64,000 nt of DNA from the NCBI GenBank assembly GCA_013397435.1, contig VZRG01001565.1, positions 62,001-126,000 of the forward strand. The letters are read 5' to 3'. Of the stretch, positions 10,801-24,310 are shown piece after piece. Made by a program: the position numbers and the translations under genes. This stretch comes from Erythrocercus mccallii (Eukaryota > Chordata > Aves > Passeriformes > Dicruridae). Under the pieces are notes generated by a model. It had not been told where the DNA came from. It worked only from the letters and a program-made list of their open reading frames with translations, and did no database searches. Each line of letters starts with the position of its first letter. Within the stretch, counting starts at the first letter, position 1.

Positions 10801-13800
10801 AACCTGATTTCTTTCTCTTATTTACCTATGGGAAGCTTACCACATCTATAATATCCTTGTAGAGGAAATGCTGTGTGTTTTTAGTATAATACAGGTACAG
10901 CAGTCAGGATTCAGCTTACTTAATATTAGAGCTATAAAAATTAGGCATTCTTTCTCAATTCAGGCATCTCTAGGTCTTTTTACAATTCATGGAAAGAAAC
11001 ATGTTTGTTGAGGGTCTGATTCATATTAGTTCAGCAGTGCTATCTAAAGGAGGTGAGATAAATCACCCTATGCTGTGGCTTGTTTCTCTCTCTGCTCTAC
11101 AGAAAGCATAAGCTGATTAACTCAAATATAGACACCTGCCTTTTACACCAACTGTCTATATTTATATCTGAAATGATAGTCCCCAGTCTGTGCCAGCTCC
11201 TCTGCTGGAAAATGCAGGTGTCTGCCATTTGAAATCTGTGTCAATCTATGGCAGCTGAGAGCCTCATGCAGTGCTTTGCCTTAGCAAACCCACCCCAGTG
11301 CTTCTGGGTGTTGGTCAAGGGCAATGCTCTTTGTAGAAGGAAAATACAAAGATCAATATATTAAATAATATCTATTTGACAAAGTGCAGTGAAATGTTTT
11401 ATTTACCATGAAGACTACATTTCACAGTCCAGATATTCTTGTTAGAGAAATTGTAAACCAAATTACTTCCTCTTACAGTGTCTCCGTAAAGCTACTTGTG
11501 CATGCAAAGGTAGATTTTCCATCAAATTCAGTGGGTGGGAGATAAGGCTGTATAATTGTGCAACAAAATTGTTGTCTAGAAACTCATCTAGAAAAACTTT
11601 TAAGTATTAAAATTTGCTGCCTTTTTTTTTTCTTTTTGGAAAATGCTAGTAGATCCCCACCTACTCATTGATACTGTAATTGAGTCCAACAGCATCTGCA
11701 CCTGCTTCTGCACCTGTTGGGAGTTGCAATTGCTCTGGTATGACCACAGAAAGGCTACTGACAATCAACCTGAAATTATTAAAGGATGAGAGGGAGTTGC
11801 TGAAAGAAAGTTTGCTAGCTGGTCTTTAGGGCTGACCTGGGCATAGAAATAGGATGTGAGTACAGAGCTCCATAAGCAGAGGATGTTTTAACCTGCTTGT
11901 GATGTCTCCAGGTTTCCTTCTGTCTAATAAGGTATGAGTAACTGAAAACCTTTCTGATGAGAAACCCCTAACTTTGGAGGGGGTATAAAAAAGGGGTTTT
12001 CTTGTCCTTGCGTTATGAAAGCTGTGAGAGTTTAATATTTTCTAAAGTATCTATAATGGTCAAACTTCTTGTTGCCTAAAAGGTTCAAAATCCACTATAG
12101 ATAATATTCTGGAATTACATGTAACTCATTTCTTTAGGAAACTCAGCTGAAATGTTGGAAGCTGGGGTAGAGGGAAGAAGATACTTTGAAAGTAGAGATT
12201 TTAGGGTATGGTGTTATGAGCTTTGGGTTTTAGCAGATGACTAAACAGAGCATGGTGTGTATTCCTGTAGGCTTGGGGAAAGCCTGAGACTTTGTTTTGT
12301 TGTAGTAATTGCTTGATCTTTAAAGAAAGCCGTTGTGCAGGCTTATGGGGATTTCTGCATCCCTTAAATCATCCTATCTTCATGTGAAAGCACAGTGATG
12401 GTGTATCTCCTGGGGGCTTATCTCTGATGTGAGACCAGGTGCTATGATATCCTATCAGTTATCTCTAGTGAGAAAATAACTGTACAGAGTCTCCAAAGCA
12501 GATATTATCTCCTTCCCTAAACATCCTGTTCACTCTGTGTATTGTGTGGATTAAAGTGGGTTGTGAAGACATTGAAACTGGAACTGAGACTCCTGCTGGA
12601 AACCTGCATTGTTCCTGTTAGCTCCCCTCTGTTCCACTGCAGATGTGCTTAGAAAGCCTTTACCTATTGCTTCTCGGACCTGGTGCAGTGAATTAGTAAT
12701 GCATAACACAGAGGATTCAGCATTGGTAAGTGGTTGTGCTGGCATTCAAAGAGTTTTCAGTTCTGAAGAGAAGAGTGCTGCAGGGGTTATACTCCTGCAG
12801 AGGACTAGAGGACCAATAAGGCTGCACTTGGATATTTTGGATAGACTGGTTAGGAGTTTTCCTGTTCTTAGGATTGGAATCCAGCAAGCATTCATCTAAT
12901 TTCTATTATGGATATTGTTAGCCCATTGGTTTTTAATTTTTTTAAGCATGTTTTAATTATTACAAAATGAAAAGTAGAGATGTGGGAGCAAAGACTTAAG
13001 CCAGTCCAAAAAAATACAGTCTGCAAAAAAATGTGACTATGTTTGGGAGCTATGGTTAAAACAACAACAACCCTCTCTCCTCCTCCCCACCAAATAAAAG
13101 AAACCAAATCCATAAAAACATTAGGAAAAAAACAAAAAGCCAAAAAAACCCTTCAGCTAACAAGTGACTCTAAGTTTTATTTAGTAAGATTTTGTAGAGT
13201 GAGGGACTTGGATTTTGCTATGGCATTTTTGGTGAGGTTTCTTTTTGTTGGTTTTTTACGGGGAGTTTGTTGTTGGTTTTGGTTTTTTTTGTAGGGGTTG
13301 GTTTGTTTGTTGTTCAAAGTGAACTACAGCTGTACTCTCTATCATGCCATTTAGTTCAGCAGTAAAGCTCCATGGATGAAATATGGAACAGGTCTGGTGG
13401 TGAGCTTGGTGGAAAGCACAGAAGAGATACTTTTTTCATCATGCTGAGCTGATGGAGGTGTTAGGCTACTTCTGTTGCAAAGCCAGAGCTTGTTGCTGGC
13501 ACCCAGAAACCCTCCTTTTAACAAACTCTAGCATGGCTTGAGTTCTGTGAGTCTGCCTTACCCAGCTCTGTGGTGGGACTCCCCCAAACAGTGTGTTCTG
13601 AGCAATTAAAAGCTGTTTCAGTGCCAATAGCAGGTCACCTGTGAGGGAGGATCCAATTTTGTATTCCTCCTTACGTCTCAGACTCCTGTCCTCTGCAGTG
13701 ATGGTGTTGGACTCTAATGCATTTCCGTCCATGTACTGTACTGCAACTCTGAAAAGCTCAATTTAAATCCTGGTGCAGATCAAATAATCCCATATCCAAG

Positions 13801-14439
13801 CAGACCGCTGAATTTTCTCCCTCTTTCTTGCCTTTTAAAGCTCAAAGAGAGCACCTGAGAGTATTGCAGTGACCTTGCTACTCTCCCATAAGGAATGGAA
13901 AACCAGAGTAGGATCTCTTGAGAAATATTTTGATAGGGAGTGTAGAGACTAATTTGCAGTTACGGTGTTTAAAGAGCCTTTTGCTGCCCTTCTTTGGTCA
14001 GCTGTCGGGGTGTCTAGAGCTAGAGACTGTCAGTGTCTCTGGCCTGCAGAGCAATGCTACCCTCTGACTGACCAGCCAGAGGCTTCATCTGACCTGTGAG
14101 CTCCCAAATGTGCCATGCTGCTCACATCTTTCCTGAGGAAAGGGATTAGAGCCACTGGGGCATGAACTATTGGTAGCGTGGCATCACTGCTGGTGACTGG
14201 GGCTGATTCTGACTTTTCTGGGCACCATGGTGCTCTCTTATATTTTGTGCTGGTTTGGTGAAATGATTTATTTTTTGCTGAAATTAATATGCAAGAAAAA
14301 AAAGCAGTGACTATTTCTTATGATTCCTTTTTGGATACTTTCATTGGTGACTCTTTGGCTGATAGGTGTTTGGGCAGGCTTTGGCTACAAACGGATGTAT
14401 GCTTTCCTCCAGGGAAAATGGGGGGAGTAGGGATCCTCA

Positions 14440-14745
14440 GGAAGTGCCTGCCTCTGGATGCCGGGGCTGGAGGTGCTGCCCTTTCCCAGGGCACGTCCCA
14501 GGTGACACCAGCATGGCCAGTGTGTCCTGCTTCTCCTCAGCAGGCCCCAGGTCTCCCGGCAGTCCCGTGCATCCCTGGATCGCAGCCGTGCTGCCTCGTG
14601 CAGCCGCGGCCTGCGCAGGAGGCCCTGCGGTCCAAAGTCCTCTGCTCCCACGGCACAGCCGCGCGTCGGGAGGGGTGGGAGGGCCCAACCTGTGGGCTCA
14701 GCAGTCTGAGGGATTCGAGGTGCTTCAGCAAGCTGGGATGAGGTG
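14440..14745. promoter_or_regulatory. Isolated CpG-rich patch
   Basis: About 300 bp are strikingly GC-rich, with well over a dozen CpGs, inside AT-rich desert. The patch contains several NotI-like and CGCG-type clusters, for example around 14600-14615 and 14655-14670. Open frames cross it on both strands, but this follows from the scarcity of stop codons in GC-rich DNA and none resembles a known protein. It could be a distal regulatory element, an orphan CpG island or a methylated remnant. No promoter motif decides between these. Confidence 0.4.
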
Positions 14746-15106
14746 TCTGGTGTGATGATTTTACCCAGTTCCTCGGTAGGCAGGGCTGGAGACCAGCTCC
14801 GTGCAGATCTTAGTCTGTTGTATGGGGGATATTGGCAAATGACAGTAAATTGTTCTCACTTTGGAAGGTGTTCAGATAGAGATATCTGGCAGGGGCAAGC
14901 CAGCCTTCCCTTCCCCCTCTCTTCCCTTTTGCCCTTCTGATAATCAGTGGAGAGCAAAGCACTTCCTTTGGAAATGCAGTGTTAAGCCTTGCCCTGAGCA
15001 ATGAGTCCTATTGCAGCTTCTGACTGAAACATTTACAGCTCTTATCTGCAAGCTCTGCATTCCCTGTAAGAGAGCTGGAGATGGATCTGTTCTTACTCGC
15101 TGCCTA

Positions 15107-15144
15107 TCCAAGGCACGTGGAGAGATCCAAGGCATGTGGAGAGG
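15107..15144. repeat. 19-bp tandem duplication
   Basis: TCCAAGGCACGTGGAGAGA is followed at once by a copy differing at two positions (CACGTG becomes CATGTG; the final A becomes G). The first copy contains the E-box CACGTG and the second has lost it. Confidence 0.8.
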
Positions 15145-18100
15145 TCTGGTCTGGGCAGTGTGTTCTTGACACCTTTTCTAGGGCTTCGACACAACACAGT
15201 TCCATTTCTGTGCTTTGTTGTGGGTGCATGGTCTTTTTGTGGCAAGCTACTTTAGTGTCTCTTCTTACAAACTTGTCTGTGGCTTCCAAGTATTAACAGT
15301 CTCTAAATTTCTTCACCCTGATGAAGCAAGAGGTATATAATCCAATGGAGTGCTGCTTCTCCCAGAGAATATTGTCTGGATAAAGGCCTTCCTGTAACCA
15401 AGGTTTGCAGGAATGTTATTTCCAGTATTAGCATTTTCTTTATCAATGGTTAGGTAATGATCTTTAAAAGCAACTTGGGAGGAATAGTCAATCTTTGTAT
15501 TATGATGTATTTATTTCTTAAGCTCAGTATTAAGACTAGATTTGATTTTATAAATGGAATATCTGACTTGTGAATATGCATAGGATGAGGCAGAAGAGTT
15601 TAAAAGTTTTTCAAAAATGTAAACACCTAGATTCTTTGGCTCTTTGGTATGAAGCATTCAATAAAAATGTTGATTTGCATGCTGTAGCTGTGCTGGCAGC
15701 ATTACCTGTGCAGCTGTATTTTGGCCCTCACAGTGAGCTGATCTGGCTTCAGTGAAATTCCTGGGTTATCTTCCAGTTTCTCAATTCAGACTGCAGCTGG
15801 CTGGACTCCATGCCAGCACAACTGGTGGGAGTCACGCAGAGAAGATAGGGCTGAATGGTGGGAGTACCTAAAACTAGTGCTGTTGCTGCTGAGGAAGAAT
15901 TCTGGATCATGAAATCAGGGCCTTGATGTTTGCAATGTAGTAAGAATGTGCACAAAACATAATTCACTGAAATGTTATGTTTGTTTGTAAAAGCTGAAAA
16001 AAAATGTTACTGACTTGAAAGCCTTTCTAGACATGTATCATTGGTTTCACTGGCTGTCATCATGGAAGTAATGAGCTAGAATTATTTTAAGCAGATGTAA
16101 GAGGTGAACCTTAGTTTTTAAGAGTGTCAGCCTTAATCTAAAAAACTTTCTTTTGAATACTCTTTAGATATTTTCTTCTGTTTTATCACTGCACAATGTA
16201 CTAGTGGTGTTTTTTTAGTCTCAAAGCAAAGATTCTAAGTTTCTGAAAACTGCAAATGTACAGTTGCTGTACCTATTTATGGTGATTTTCTCTCTGATTA
16301 ATTGATTAGAATACAAGCTTGTTTCTGCAAAACAGGAGGAATTTTGTAGGCTAGTATGTTGTAAGCCGCTTTTAAGCTTCTAAATTGTCTGGAAAGTAAA
16401 AAGAGTAAAATGAGGGGTTGAAAGCTCTTACTACATTTTAAAATTTCTGAGGCACCAGGAAGTCTGTGATGTTGATAACAAGATGTGCTGACTGTCAGAG
16501 AGTTGGAAAATATTTTTTGTGGTACTTAAGGAATTTTTTGGGTTTTGGTGTGGAGGTTTTGTTGTGGGTTTTGTTCTTTTTTGGGGTTGGTTGTTTTGGG
16601 GATTTTTTTCCTAACCTTCAAGGGCAGAAGGTTTGAGAACCTGATCCTCTTCTGAAGGCTGGCAAATAAGGCCTGGAGGGATCATGGTGGCTCAGGACAA
16701 GGAACTGTCTGTTCTGAGGGTCATACTGTGGTACCTCAGCCTGACTGACTGTTTCTCGATGTGCATAAGGAAGGTAGACCTTGATCTTCATTGTACCTAT
16801 GCTTGTTCCTTTCCCCCTTCTTGTTCTCCCACCAACTCTACTAGGAAAAATATGATACGTTAGAAATGTTGCGCTTTCTTAACTCATTGCTAGGTACCTT
16901 CTCTTAAGGCTTTTTGTCTTCAATTAATATGGAGTAACATACACAATACTTGACTTCAGCATTAAGTAATATTGCAGCTTAAATTCTGATGTGAAATTAT
17001 TTTTCTTCAAATTTCATATTCAGTTTCTGAAGTGATATTTGTAGAATCTAGTAGATATTGTCTACTGACAGCTTCAACTCAGTTCTTGGCTAGAGAATTT
17101 TAGACATGTATGAAAGCTTATGGTGATAGCAAAGCAAAATGTCATTTTTACTTCCAGTTTCCTTAAGTTTTTGAATTGAATGTTTGAATTGAGATATTAT
17201 TTGTTTGGCTCAGATGGTGTTTATTTTCCTTTCAGGTGGAGGTGAGCTGTAGCTTCTTTTGAGATGGATATAAATAACTCTTTAAAAGATGCAGTAATGA
17301 CAGTGTTGGCTACTGTTACTCTGTCAAATTCTTTGATTAGTAATTAGATTACCTGCTAATCCAGGAGCAGAGGGTGCAATTGATCTCCCCTGGCACCAGA
17401 GCTTTGCCATTCTCTTCCTTCCCCAGCTGGAGGGGCAGCCCATGAGGAAAGGGGCGGCAGGGGCTGCTCCTGGGGCTGGAAAAGAGTACCAAAAGGCTGC
17501 TGCATCTGGGCTTCTGGATAGGTCAAATAGCTGCCTGTGAGATGCCACTTCCAGGTGGTTTGAATGGTTTGGCTGCCTCATTCCAGCATGAGGAGGTGCT
17601 CTGGCAGAGAGAGAGCATCTGTCTGTCTTGCTGGTCACATCTGACCCACGGGAACAGATGACTCACTGTTGAGGCCTCTACCTCTGGTGACTGCATAAAC
17701 TGGAGCTTATGCAGAGGAGCTCCCTCTGTCCTGGTAAACCATCCTCTCACTTCCTGTGTGTGGATTTATTAGGGTTCAAAGATATGTGGGTGTGTACTTA
17801 AGGAAGTTTCAGGTTCTTCATTCTCTTCTAAATTAACAGCTTATTGTGACAGCACTAGGAGCTTGGGCTGTCCCCATTGGATGCTGCGTGTTCCTTAGCC
17901 TCCCTGGCAGTGCTGCTGGCTGTGGGAATTGTCTGCCACCCATGGCATCCCTCTACCCCCTGCCCAGTCAGCCTGGGGCTTACCCACTTCCCTTCTGGGA
18001 TGCTGCCTGTATCAGGCCAGACACCTGGGCTAATAAAAGAAAGTAGTTGTAATGTATTCATTGCTTTATAAATAGAAACAATCATATCTCCTATTTGGTC

Positions 18101-18688
18101 CCTCACAGACTTTCACCCACTCTTGCCTTTTCTAAATTTATTTAGAAAAAAAAAATAGTGATGTTCTGCTGTATTATCTAAAGTGAAAACAGTCTTAGCT
18201 GAGGAATGTGGTTTGCCTTTAAATCTGGCTGACTTCATTGCAATTTCTGTGTCTGTTTGGGTAGTGGAATGACAAAAGATCTTGAAATTTCCAAAAACAA
18301 GCCCACTGAGATATATAATAATTAAAAAAGGAACTAGTGTGATTCTCCTTACCTTAATTGTGCGTCTTGTGTGTACAGGTAAGTATCTGTTATGGTCTGT
18401 TTTGTATGAGGTGATTGTTTTGTCTGTCACACTTCAGAAATCAGGAATTTATCCTCAATGAAATTGACTAACATAATCCTGTTACACGAGTATCATGTCT
18501 TAAGCACTTCAATAGGAGGCTTCACCATTTTTATCTATAAACCATCTCTATTAAGAGTTGAACTTATGGTAGTATAACACCATATGTTAATTATTTGGTA
18601 AAAATAGATGTTTATATATACTTGGTAAGGCATGATCATTTCTTTAATATGCTCAGCCTCCTAAAGCAGAATTTATTAATGGTAAACC

Positions 18689-18714
18689 ATATATATAAAT
18701 ATATATATATACAC
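18689..18714. repeat. (AT)n-rich microsatellite
   Basis: An interrupted ATATAT run flanked by ACAC. No associated feature is seen. Confidence 0.75.
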
Positions 18715-21700
18715 ATGGTGTTTCTAGGGACATTCTAGTTGTCAACAATTGAATTCAGGTTTATTATGATTAGCTACCCTTAGTGCCTACTCAGAACACA
18801 CCTGGACATTAAAAAGATGCAGTACCTGCTTTTAAGGTTTACAGACTACTGGGTTAGACTTGAAATTAGTGGGAGGGCTTTGAGGAAAAACAGGGGTAGC
18901 TGGAGTAAAGAACAAAGGCTGTGCTTGCGTGGTTGTGTGGCTTACGTCACCTCGTTGGGCAAACAGGGTGGTTCTGCTAAGCCCTCTGACTTTGTAGTTG
19001 TGAGGATACGTGCTTCTCTACCATGCCAAACCATCTCACTGAGAAAGAAGTTAAATTGTTCTCCGTTTACCTGTCATTTTGCCAAAAAAACAATGCATAG
19101 ATTTTGATGTGGGGGATAAGATCAAATGTAAGGGATCAGTAGTGCCTTTGGGAATATCTCCCTCGCTTCTTCTCATGGGAGACTTGCCTGCTTGCTGTCC
19201 CCAGCTGTTAGTCTTATCATTGCACTGTCAGTAATTCGTGCACCTGTTCTTTTTGTAATCTTTTCTGCAGCAATTATTCTCTGATAGGGGGTAGTAGATA
19301 TTAAAAAGGAAGATCCAACAAGGATGTAGTTATATCTCTTACATTCTGGACTTTGTGCTTCCATCTTTGAAATTTCAGCTGGCAAAGCATTGATGCAGAA
19401 TGACACTTTGGCGTTGTTTTTACGTGTACTGGTGTTGTAGATGTGATCACAACAGACAAAAATGCTTGTGCTGGTATAATTTTGCTGGGGAGGTAAGTGA
19501 AGTTAAATCATTATACCACAATAAAAAAACCTTTACTCATAACATGAAGTTGCAGATAAGGAAGGATCTTCCAGTTTTACTAGTCTATCTTGGGTACGCC
19601 TGTGATCTTAGTGGGTCTTTCCCATCCTACCTAATCTGAATCTGATCATATAAACTAATGGGGATAATCAGTTAGAAAAGATTAATTTCAAAAGGAAGAT
19701 TGTCACTCTTGCTTGAAACAAGATGCTTATCTGGAAGTCTCTTTCCTTCCAAGGCTTGTGAAGGCATATGGCACCAATGCTGGTGCATTTGTTAGTGCTG
19801 CTATAGAGGCTTGCATGTATGGAGAAGTCATTGCCAGTGCTTAAAATGTTCTCTTTCCTTCCAACATCCTTAGCCTGTCATCTGCCATGGTGACTACAAA
19901 GACTGGCTCCCTCAATGTGTTGCTGTCTTGATGTTACTGCTCTACTATCACCACATGCCTTCCTGGCTGTGTACAGTGGACCTAGGGCTAGTCTCCAAGA
20001 CTCATGTGTTGACCAAGTCTGTTATCACCCCCTGGAATGTGCCTGGGGTGACTCTGGCACACCTGGGAGGAAATGAGGGCCACTTTGCCCCCATACTGTA
20101 TACGTTATGGCACATGCCAGGATACAGCAGAGGCAAAGTCCTTTCATCAGTATCACAGGACTATGTCAGGCAGCTGTAATAGCCCAGGTCTGCTCTACAT
20201 AGGCCAAGCACTGCATGTTTCAAAGGCAAATGGGGCATATAAGGAGCCTGAATAAAACTAAATAATGAAGCTAGACTTTAAGGAAAATTGTGGGCTTTGC
20301 ACTCTTCCTTGATCAGTGTGCTTAAAATAGTTAATTCTGGTTAGTTTGCATCAGACAGACAGGTAATAGTATATTGCCTTTGTTGCTGAAATCAAATTGA
20401 ATTCTGAGGAAATCTGTCTTTTCTTTATATCTGAAAGTGCAGTAGCTCTGGACTCCTTGTAGTAGGAGCCTTGGACTGCTACTTGCTCTATCTGATGCAG
20501 CACTGCATGCAGGGGCAGCTCTAGGCTGAGGAAATGATTCTGGAGTAGCTTAACTGGCTGAACCTGGCAGTTGAATTATGTTAATCAGCATTCCTTGCTT
20601 AATGAAAACCAAAGTGAGTTATTGAAATATCAGTCACACTTCTTGATGCCACTTCAGCTAATGTGACCACTTTTTGGATGTGATCCGAGATCTTTGCTTC
20701 AGCACTTGCCTGACAGTCATCCATCTCTTATTTTTCCTCAGCTGTGAGGAGGGGTGCAAGTATGTATGACTGTTACTACAGTAACACTGTGATTGAATGT
20801 TCTAGTGTTTATCTTAAAACCTATATTTATCTTTTTGTGAACAGTCTCAATTTAGCTAAGACCCTTTCAAAGTGAAAGTTTAAATTTATTCCACTGGAAG
20901 ATGCTTTCTTGTGACAAACTTAGAAATATATTATGAACAAATTGTGTGTGCAGAGGGGGCGTTGTCTGAAAAACGTTCTTTTTAGAAATGAGCTAGATGC
21001 CTGAAATATCTACCTACAGCAAGCAATAAAAGCTATTTAACTGTTCCCAACCAGAGCAGTATCATAACAGACTGAACTAAACTGAAGAAGCCAAAACTGA
21101 ACATTTGGGTCTGATTTAATGTAAGTGGCCAAAAATATATATTTTACTTACTCACATATGCTTGCATCAAGCCTTGAAATAGAAATGGAGACCAGGAGAG
21201 AAAAACAGTGGGCAGAAAAGGATGGGAGCCTTTCCACCACTTTCAGCAGATGTTGACTCAGATTCTTACTCTATGCCCTCTTAGCAGAAAGACTCTCCTG
21301 TGTAAGCTAAGGAGAACCACATCCTATCTCCTTCCATCTGTATTAAGTCTGTGGGCCTGCTACAGCATGAGCAGAAATAAGCAATCCACTGAAGCCTGTG
21401 GGCTATCTCCTTGTTAAGTAAATGCTGCCTATCACAGATGGAGCTTTAGGCTATTAACTAAACTTGTCAAGCACTGGGAATACTAATGAGCAACCATGGT
21501 TGGCACTGATGGAGACAGGACTCTTCAGGCGCATGAAGCCTAGCATTAGATTTCCTTGGGAGGGGTTTTTGACTGAAATCTCTCATCCTTGGTTGGCCAC
21601 TGACTATGTTTTGTTTCACTTTTTGAAGCCAGACTGCCTTTTTTGGGGGAGAAGTTCAGGTGCAGACTGTGAGAATATGATTTTATTGCAATTCGTGTAA

Positions 21701-23049
21701 TCACTGGTGTCTTTGCTCTTACAATTGAGACAGCAAGTATATTAGAAATTGTAACAGGACCAGTGCTCTCCCAGTTAGTTGATGTAACTGGTCTAATTTG
21801 TATCAAAATTGTACTTAAAACCTGCTTATGGACCTGCACATCATTATGCAACAGGCTATGCAAACACAGACCAAAATGTCAATACCCAGCCTTGTAATTT
21901 CAATAAGATGACTAGAAATTAGAGGAATACAGGATGATGCAAAATGGGAAGAAGAGAGCAGTGAGCAGTTGCTGGTGTGCTATATGGACTCATGTAAGAC
22001 AACCATCCTTCAGAACTGGGATGGAACATACTGGTTCCATCATATACGATACTGCTAATGAAACAAAACATGAGGGCTACTCTACCTTCTGAGGTTTGCT
22101 ATTGTTGGCGTCTAAATGAGATCCATTCTAATAGGAATAAAGTAATTTGAATATTATATTGGTTTTTTGGATTGTTATTTTTTTACCACAAGATTGAAAT
22201 GCCTTAGACAACCATGCTGAAGGCTCTTTACTCATAGGTTTTTCCTTGGGGACTGGAGAGGGTAAGACAGTTCCAGCGGATGTACAGGAAGAAAATGGGA
22301 TTTTATTCACTTCTGTTGATGTTCACTTCCATGCTAATGCTTCTGACTTTGGAAAGAGGTGTTAGTAGTCTGTGAATTCATGCAGGTGCAGTGTCTGCAG
22401 TCTCTCCCCTGGGAAATGATTTATCAGCAGCCTAAAGCAATAACTGAAACAGCCACCTGCCTTATGCCATTGCAGTTGGCAGTAATGTTATTGTGTGAAG
22501 GTTGCCATGTGTGTGGAGAGGCCATCGTCTCTTTCTGCCCTGATCAGGAAAGAGCTGTGCTGAAAGCAGAAAGTCTCTTCCATGCTACTTGAAACTTCAA
22601 GTTAATGATTTGTCTGACTGACTGGCTTGCCTGTAAGCGCACTGTCGGGTGATCTTACTGGAATGACAGGGCAGGAGAGCTCTTACCTCTCCTACTATTA
22701 ATGTTTGTTTAGGCATGTAGGTATTTCCTGCAAAGCCAGCTCAACAGAGCAGCTAGAGCCTGGCCATGCAATCATCTGTAGTACAGGAAAGCTAAAAGTT
22801 CAAGCTGTTCTGCAGTTTGCACAGTTTACTCTTTTGTACTTGGCAGTATAATCTCTTCTGCGTGTTTGTGGATTCTGCTTAAAATCTCCAACACACTGGA
22901 TTTTATCTCAGAAAGTAAATGAGAAGTAGGGAGAACAGAGTGCCTCTGAAAGTCTTACTTCAAGTTATTCTCTTCTTTAGGTGAAAGAAACTTCATGTGA
23001 GGTAGTGCTGGGGTATCTTTGGACAAAAAAGCCTGGATCTCGGCATTCA

Positions 23050-23165
23050 TGATCCTTGAATCAAACTCGTTGCAGGATGCACAGTCCAGCTCCTAAAAGC
23101 ACTGTCAGCTCTAAAATTGGGTACAGCTGCTCAGAGCCTTGTCTAGTCAAGCTGTGAATATCTCT
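23050..23165 (-). mobile_element. CR1 LINE fragment, antisense (probable)
   Basis: The stretch around 23125-23160 (TGCTCAGAGCC followed by a run with imperfect similarity to the usual continuation) resembles the reverse complement of the region shortly upstream of the CR1 3' end. It abuts a sense-oriented CR1 piece, so the two are separate or rearranged insertions. It is short and strongly diverged. Confidence 0.4.
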
Positions 23166-23179
23166 AAAATACAAAACTA

Positions 23180-23425
23180 ATAAAACACAAGAAGTTCCAC
23201 CTTAATATGAGAAAAAACTACTTTACATTGAGGATGGCAGAGCACTGGAAAAGGCTGTCAAGCAAGATTATGGGGTTTTCTTTTCTGAAGATATTGATAA
23301 CTCCCTTGTATTCCCTTGTAACCTGCTCTAGGTGACCCTACCTTGGCAGGGGGTTTGGACAAAATTATCTCCAGAGATCCGTTCTAATCCCAAATATTTT
23401 ATAATCTCAAAGGATTGAGAATTGA
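23180..23425 (+). mobile_element. CR1 LINE 3' fragment
   Basis: The run AAGTTCCACCTTAATATGAG, then a stretch ending TGGCAGAGCACTGGAA, then GTAACCTGCTCTAGGTGACC and GATCCGTTCTAATCCC follows the order of the avian CR1 3' region. CR1 (chicken repeat 1) is the dominant non-LTR retrotransposon of bird genomes and typically inserts as a 5'-truncated 3' end. Numerous substitutions and small deletions show it is old. The usual terminal 8-bp microsatellite is degraded to a sequence ending near TTTTATAATCTC. Confidence 0.8.
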
Positions 23426-23689
23426 GACAATACAAAGGGCAGCCTGGGCTAGTATTTGGTCAACTTTATTTTGGCCTCTCCCTATGAGACTCAAGGGCTT
23501 CTGATGACTGACTCTTTCAGCCCAATTAATGGTACTCTACTTCCTTATATGCCAGTTTTCTACTTTCCTTATATGCCATCCCATACCTCTGATTTAGCTG
23601 ATGTAGATACTAAGGAGACTGTTGGGAAAGCTTTGGGAGAGCCAAGCTAAAGGATATCTACTGCTCTTTGTTCAAAATCACCTTTTTCT

Positions 23690-24310
23690 TCATAGAAGGA
23701 GATCATATCAGTTGAGCACTATTTCCTTTTGGTAACTCCACATTGTCAGTTCTCCATGATCTTCTCATTTTTACTGTGCTTAGAAATGGCTTTGAAGACT
23801 TGCTCCACAGTCTTTCAAGGGACTGTGATTAAGTCTGTGGTTTCCCAAGATAATCCTTCTTGAAGAGGAATCTGACCTTTTTGCATTTCTAAAGTAATTG
23901 GGCCCTCCTAAAAGTGCCATGACCTGTTAAGGGCAATTGAGGATGGCATCCCAGAGGTGCTGGCCAGCAGTCTCACCATTTGTCACATGAGCCAATAGGA
24001 CCAGACAAATATTTAGTCTGCTTTCCCGTTGGGCAGAGGAACCAGCAAGGCCTGAGATCAAACCTCACCAGTAAAGGCCTTTTCTGCTTCTGTTAGAACC
24101 ATGTTTTCTATAAAATTACTTTTTATGACTCTGTACCAGAAGAAGACCTTGTTGCTTCCTCTTGCATTTTTTAATTAATTTTTGGCTCTGAGGCAGCTTC
24201 AGCTTATCTAGGTCCCTCTCTGTACTCTGGCATTGTTCGTGTTTCCTTAAACCTTCTGCTTTTGGTATGCTTTTGTGACATCTCATCAAGTCATTTGGGG
24301 ATGAGTTTAG
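23690..24310 (-). mobile_element. CR1 LINE reverse-transcriptase fragment, antisense
   Basis: On the minus strand this resembles the CR1 ORF2 stretch just before and into the reverse-transcriptase domain. A segment corresponding to the family's RSW motif and the KKG...GNYRP segment can be followed at 23830-23990 (here about RSWHF and ETTDL), as can the SVFTGK-like segment near 24065. Many stops and indels make it a fossil. It is inverted relative to the CR1 3' piece at 23180-23425, so the two are not one insertion. The identification rests on remembered family structure, without an alignment. Confidence 0.55.

Larger units (their letters stand above)
3491..23039. other. Gene-poor AT-rich non-coding DNA
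   Basis: I found no ORF with recognisable homology or convincing exon structure on either strand. All open frames are short and of the length expected by chance. Contents I can name are a short (AT)n run at 7831-7849, an (AT)n tract at 18689-18714, G/T-rich tracts at about 13215-13315 and 16530-16615, a 19-bp tandem duplication at 15107-15144, and a CpG-rich patch at 14440-14745. The rest is featureless by eye and may include conserved non-coding elements that single-sequence reading cannot show. Confidence 0.6.

Noticed and set aside
13215..13315. G/T-rich tract as a possible G-quadruplex or switch-like region (a similar tract lies at 16530-16615)
   Set aside because: G runs are too few and irregular for a convincing quadruplex; best described as simple G/T-rich sequence.
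14289..14755. Open frames of 83-150 codons on both strands
   Set aside because: Overlapping frames on both strands in a GC-rich patch, with no homology or codon pattern favouring one.
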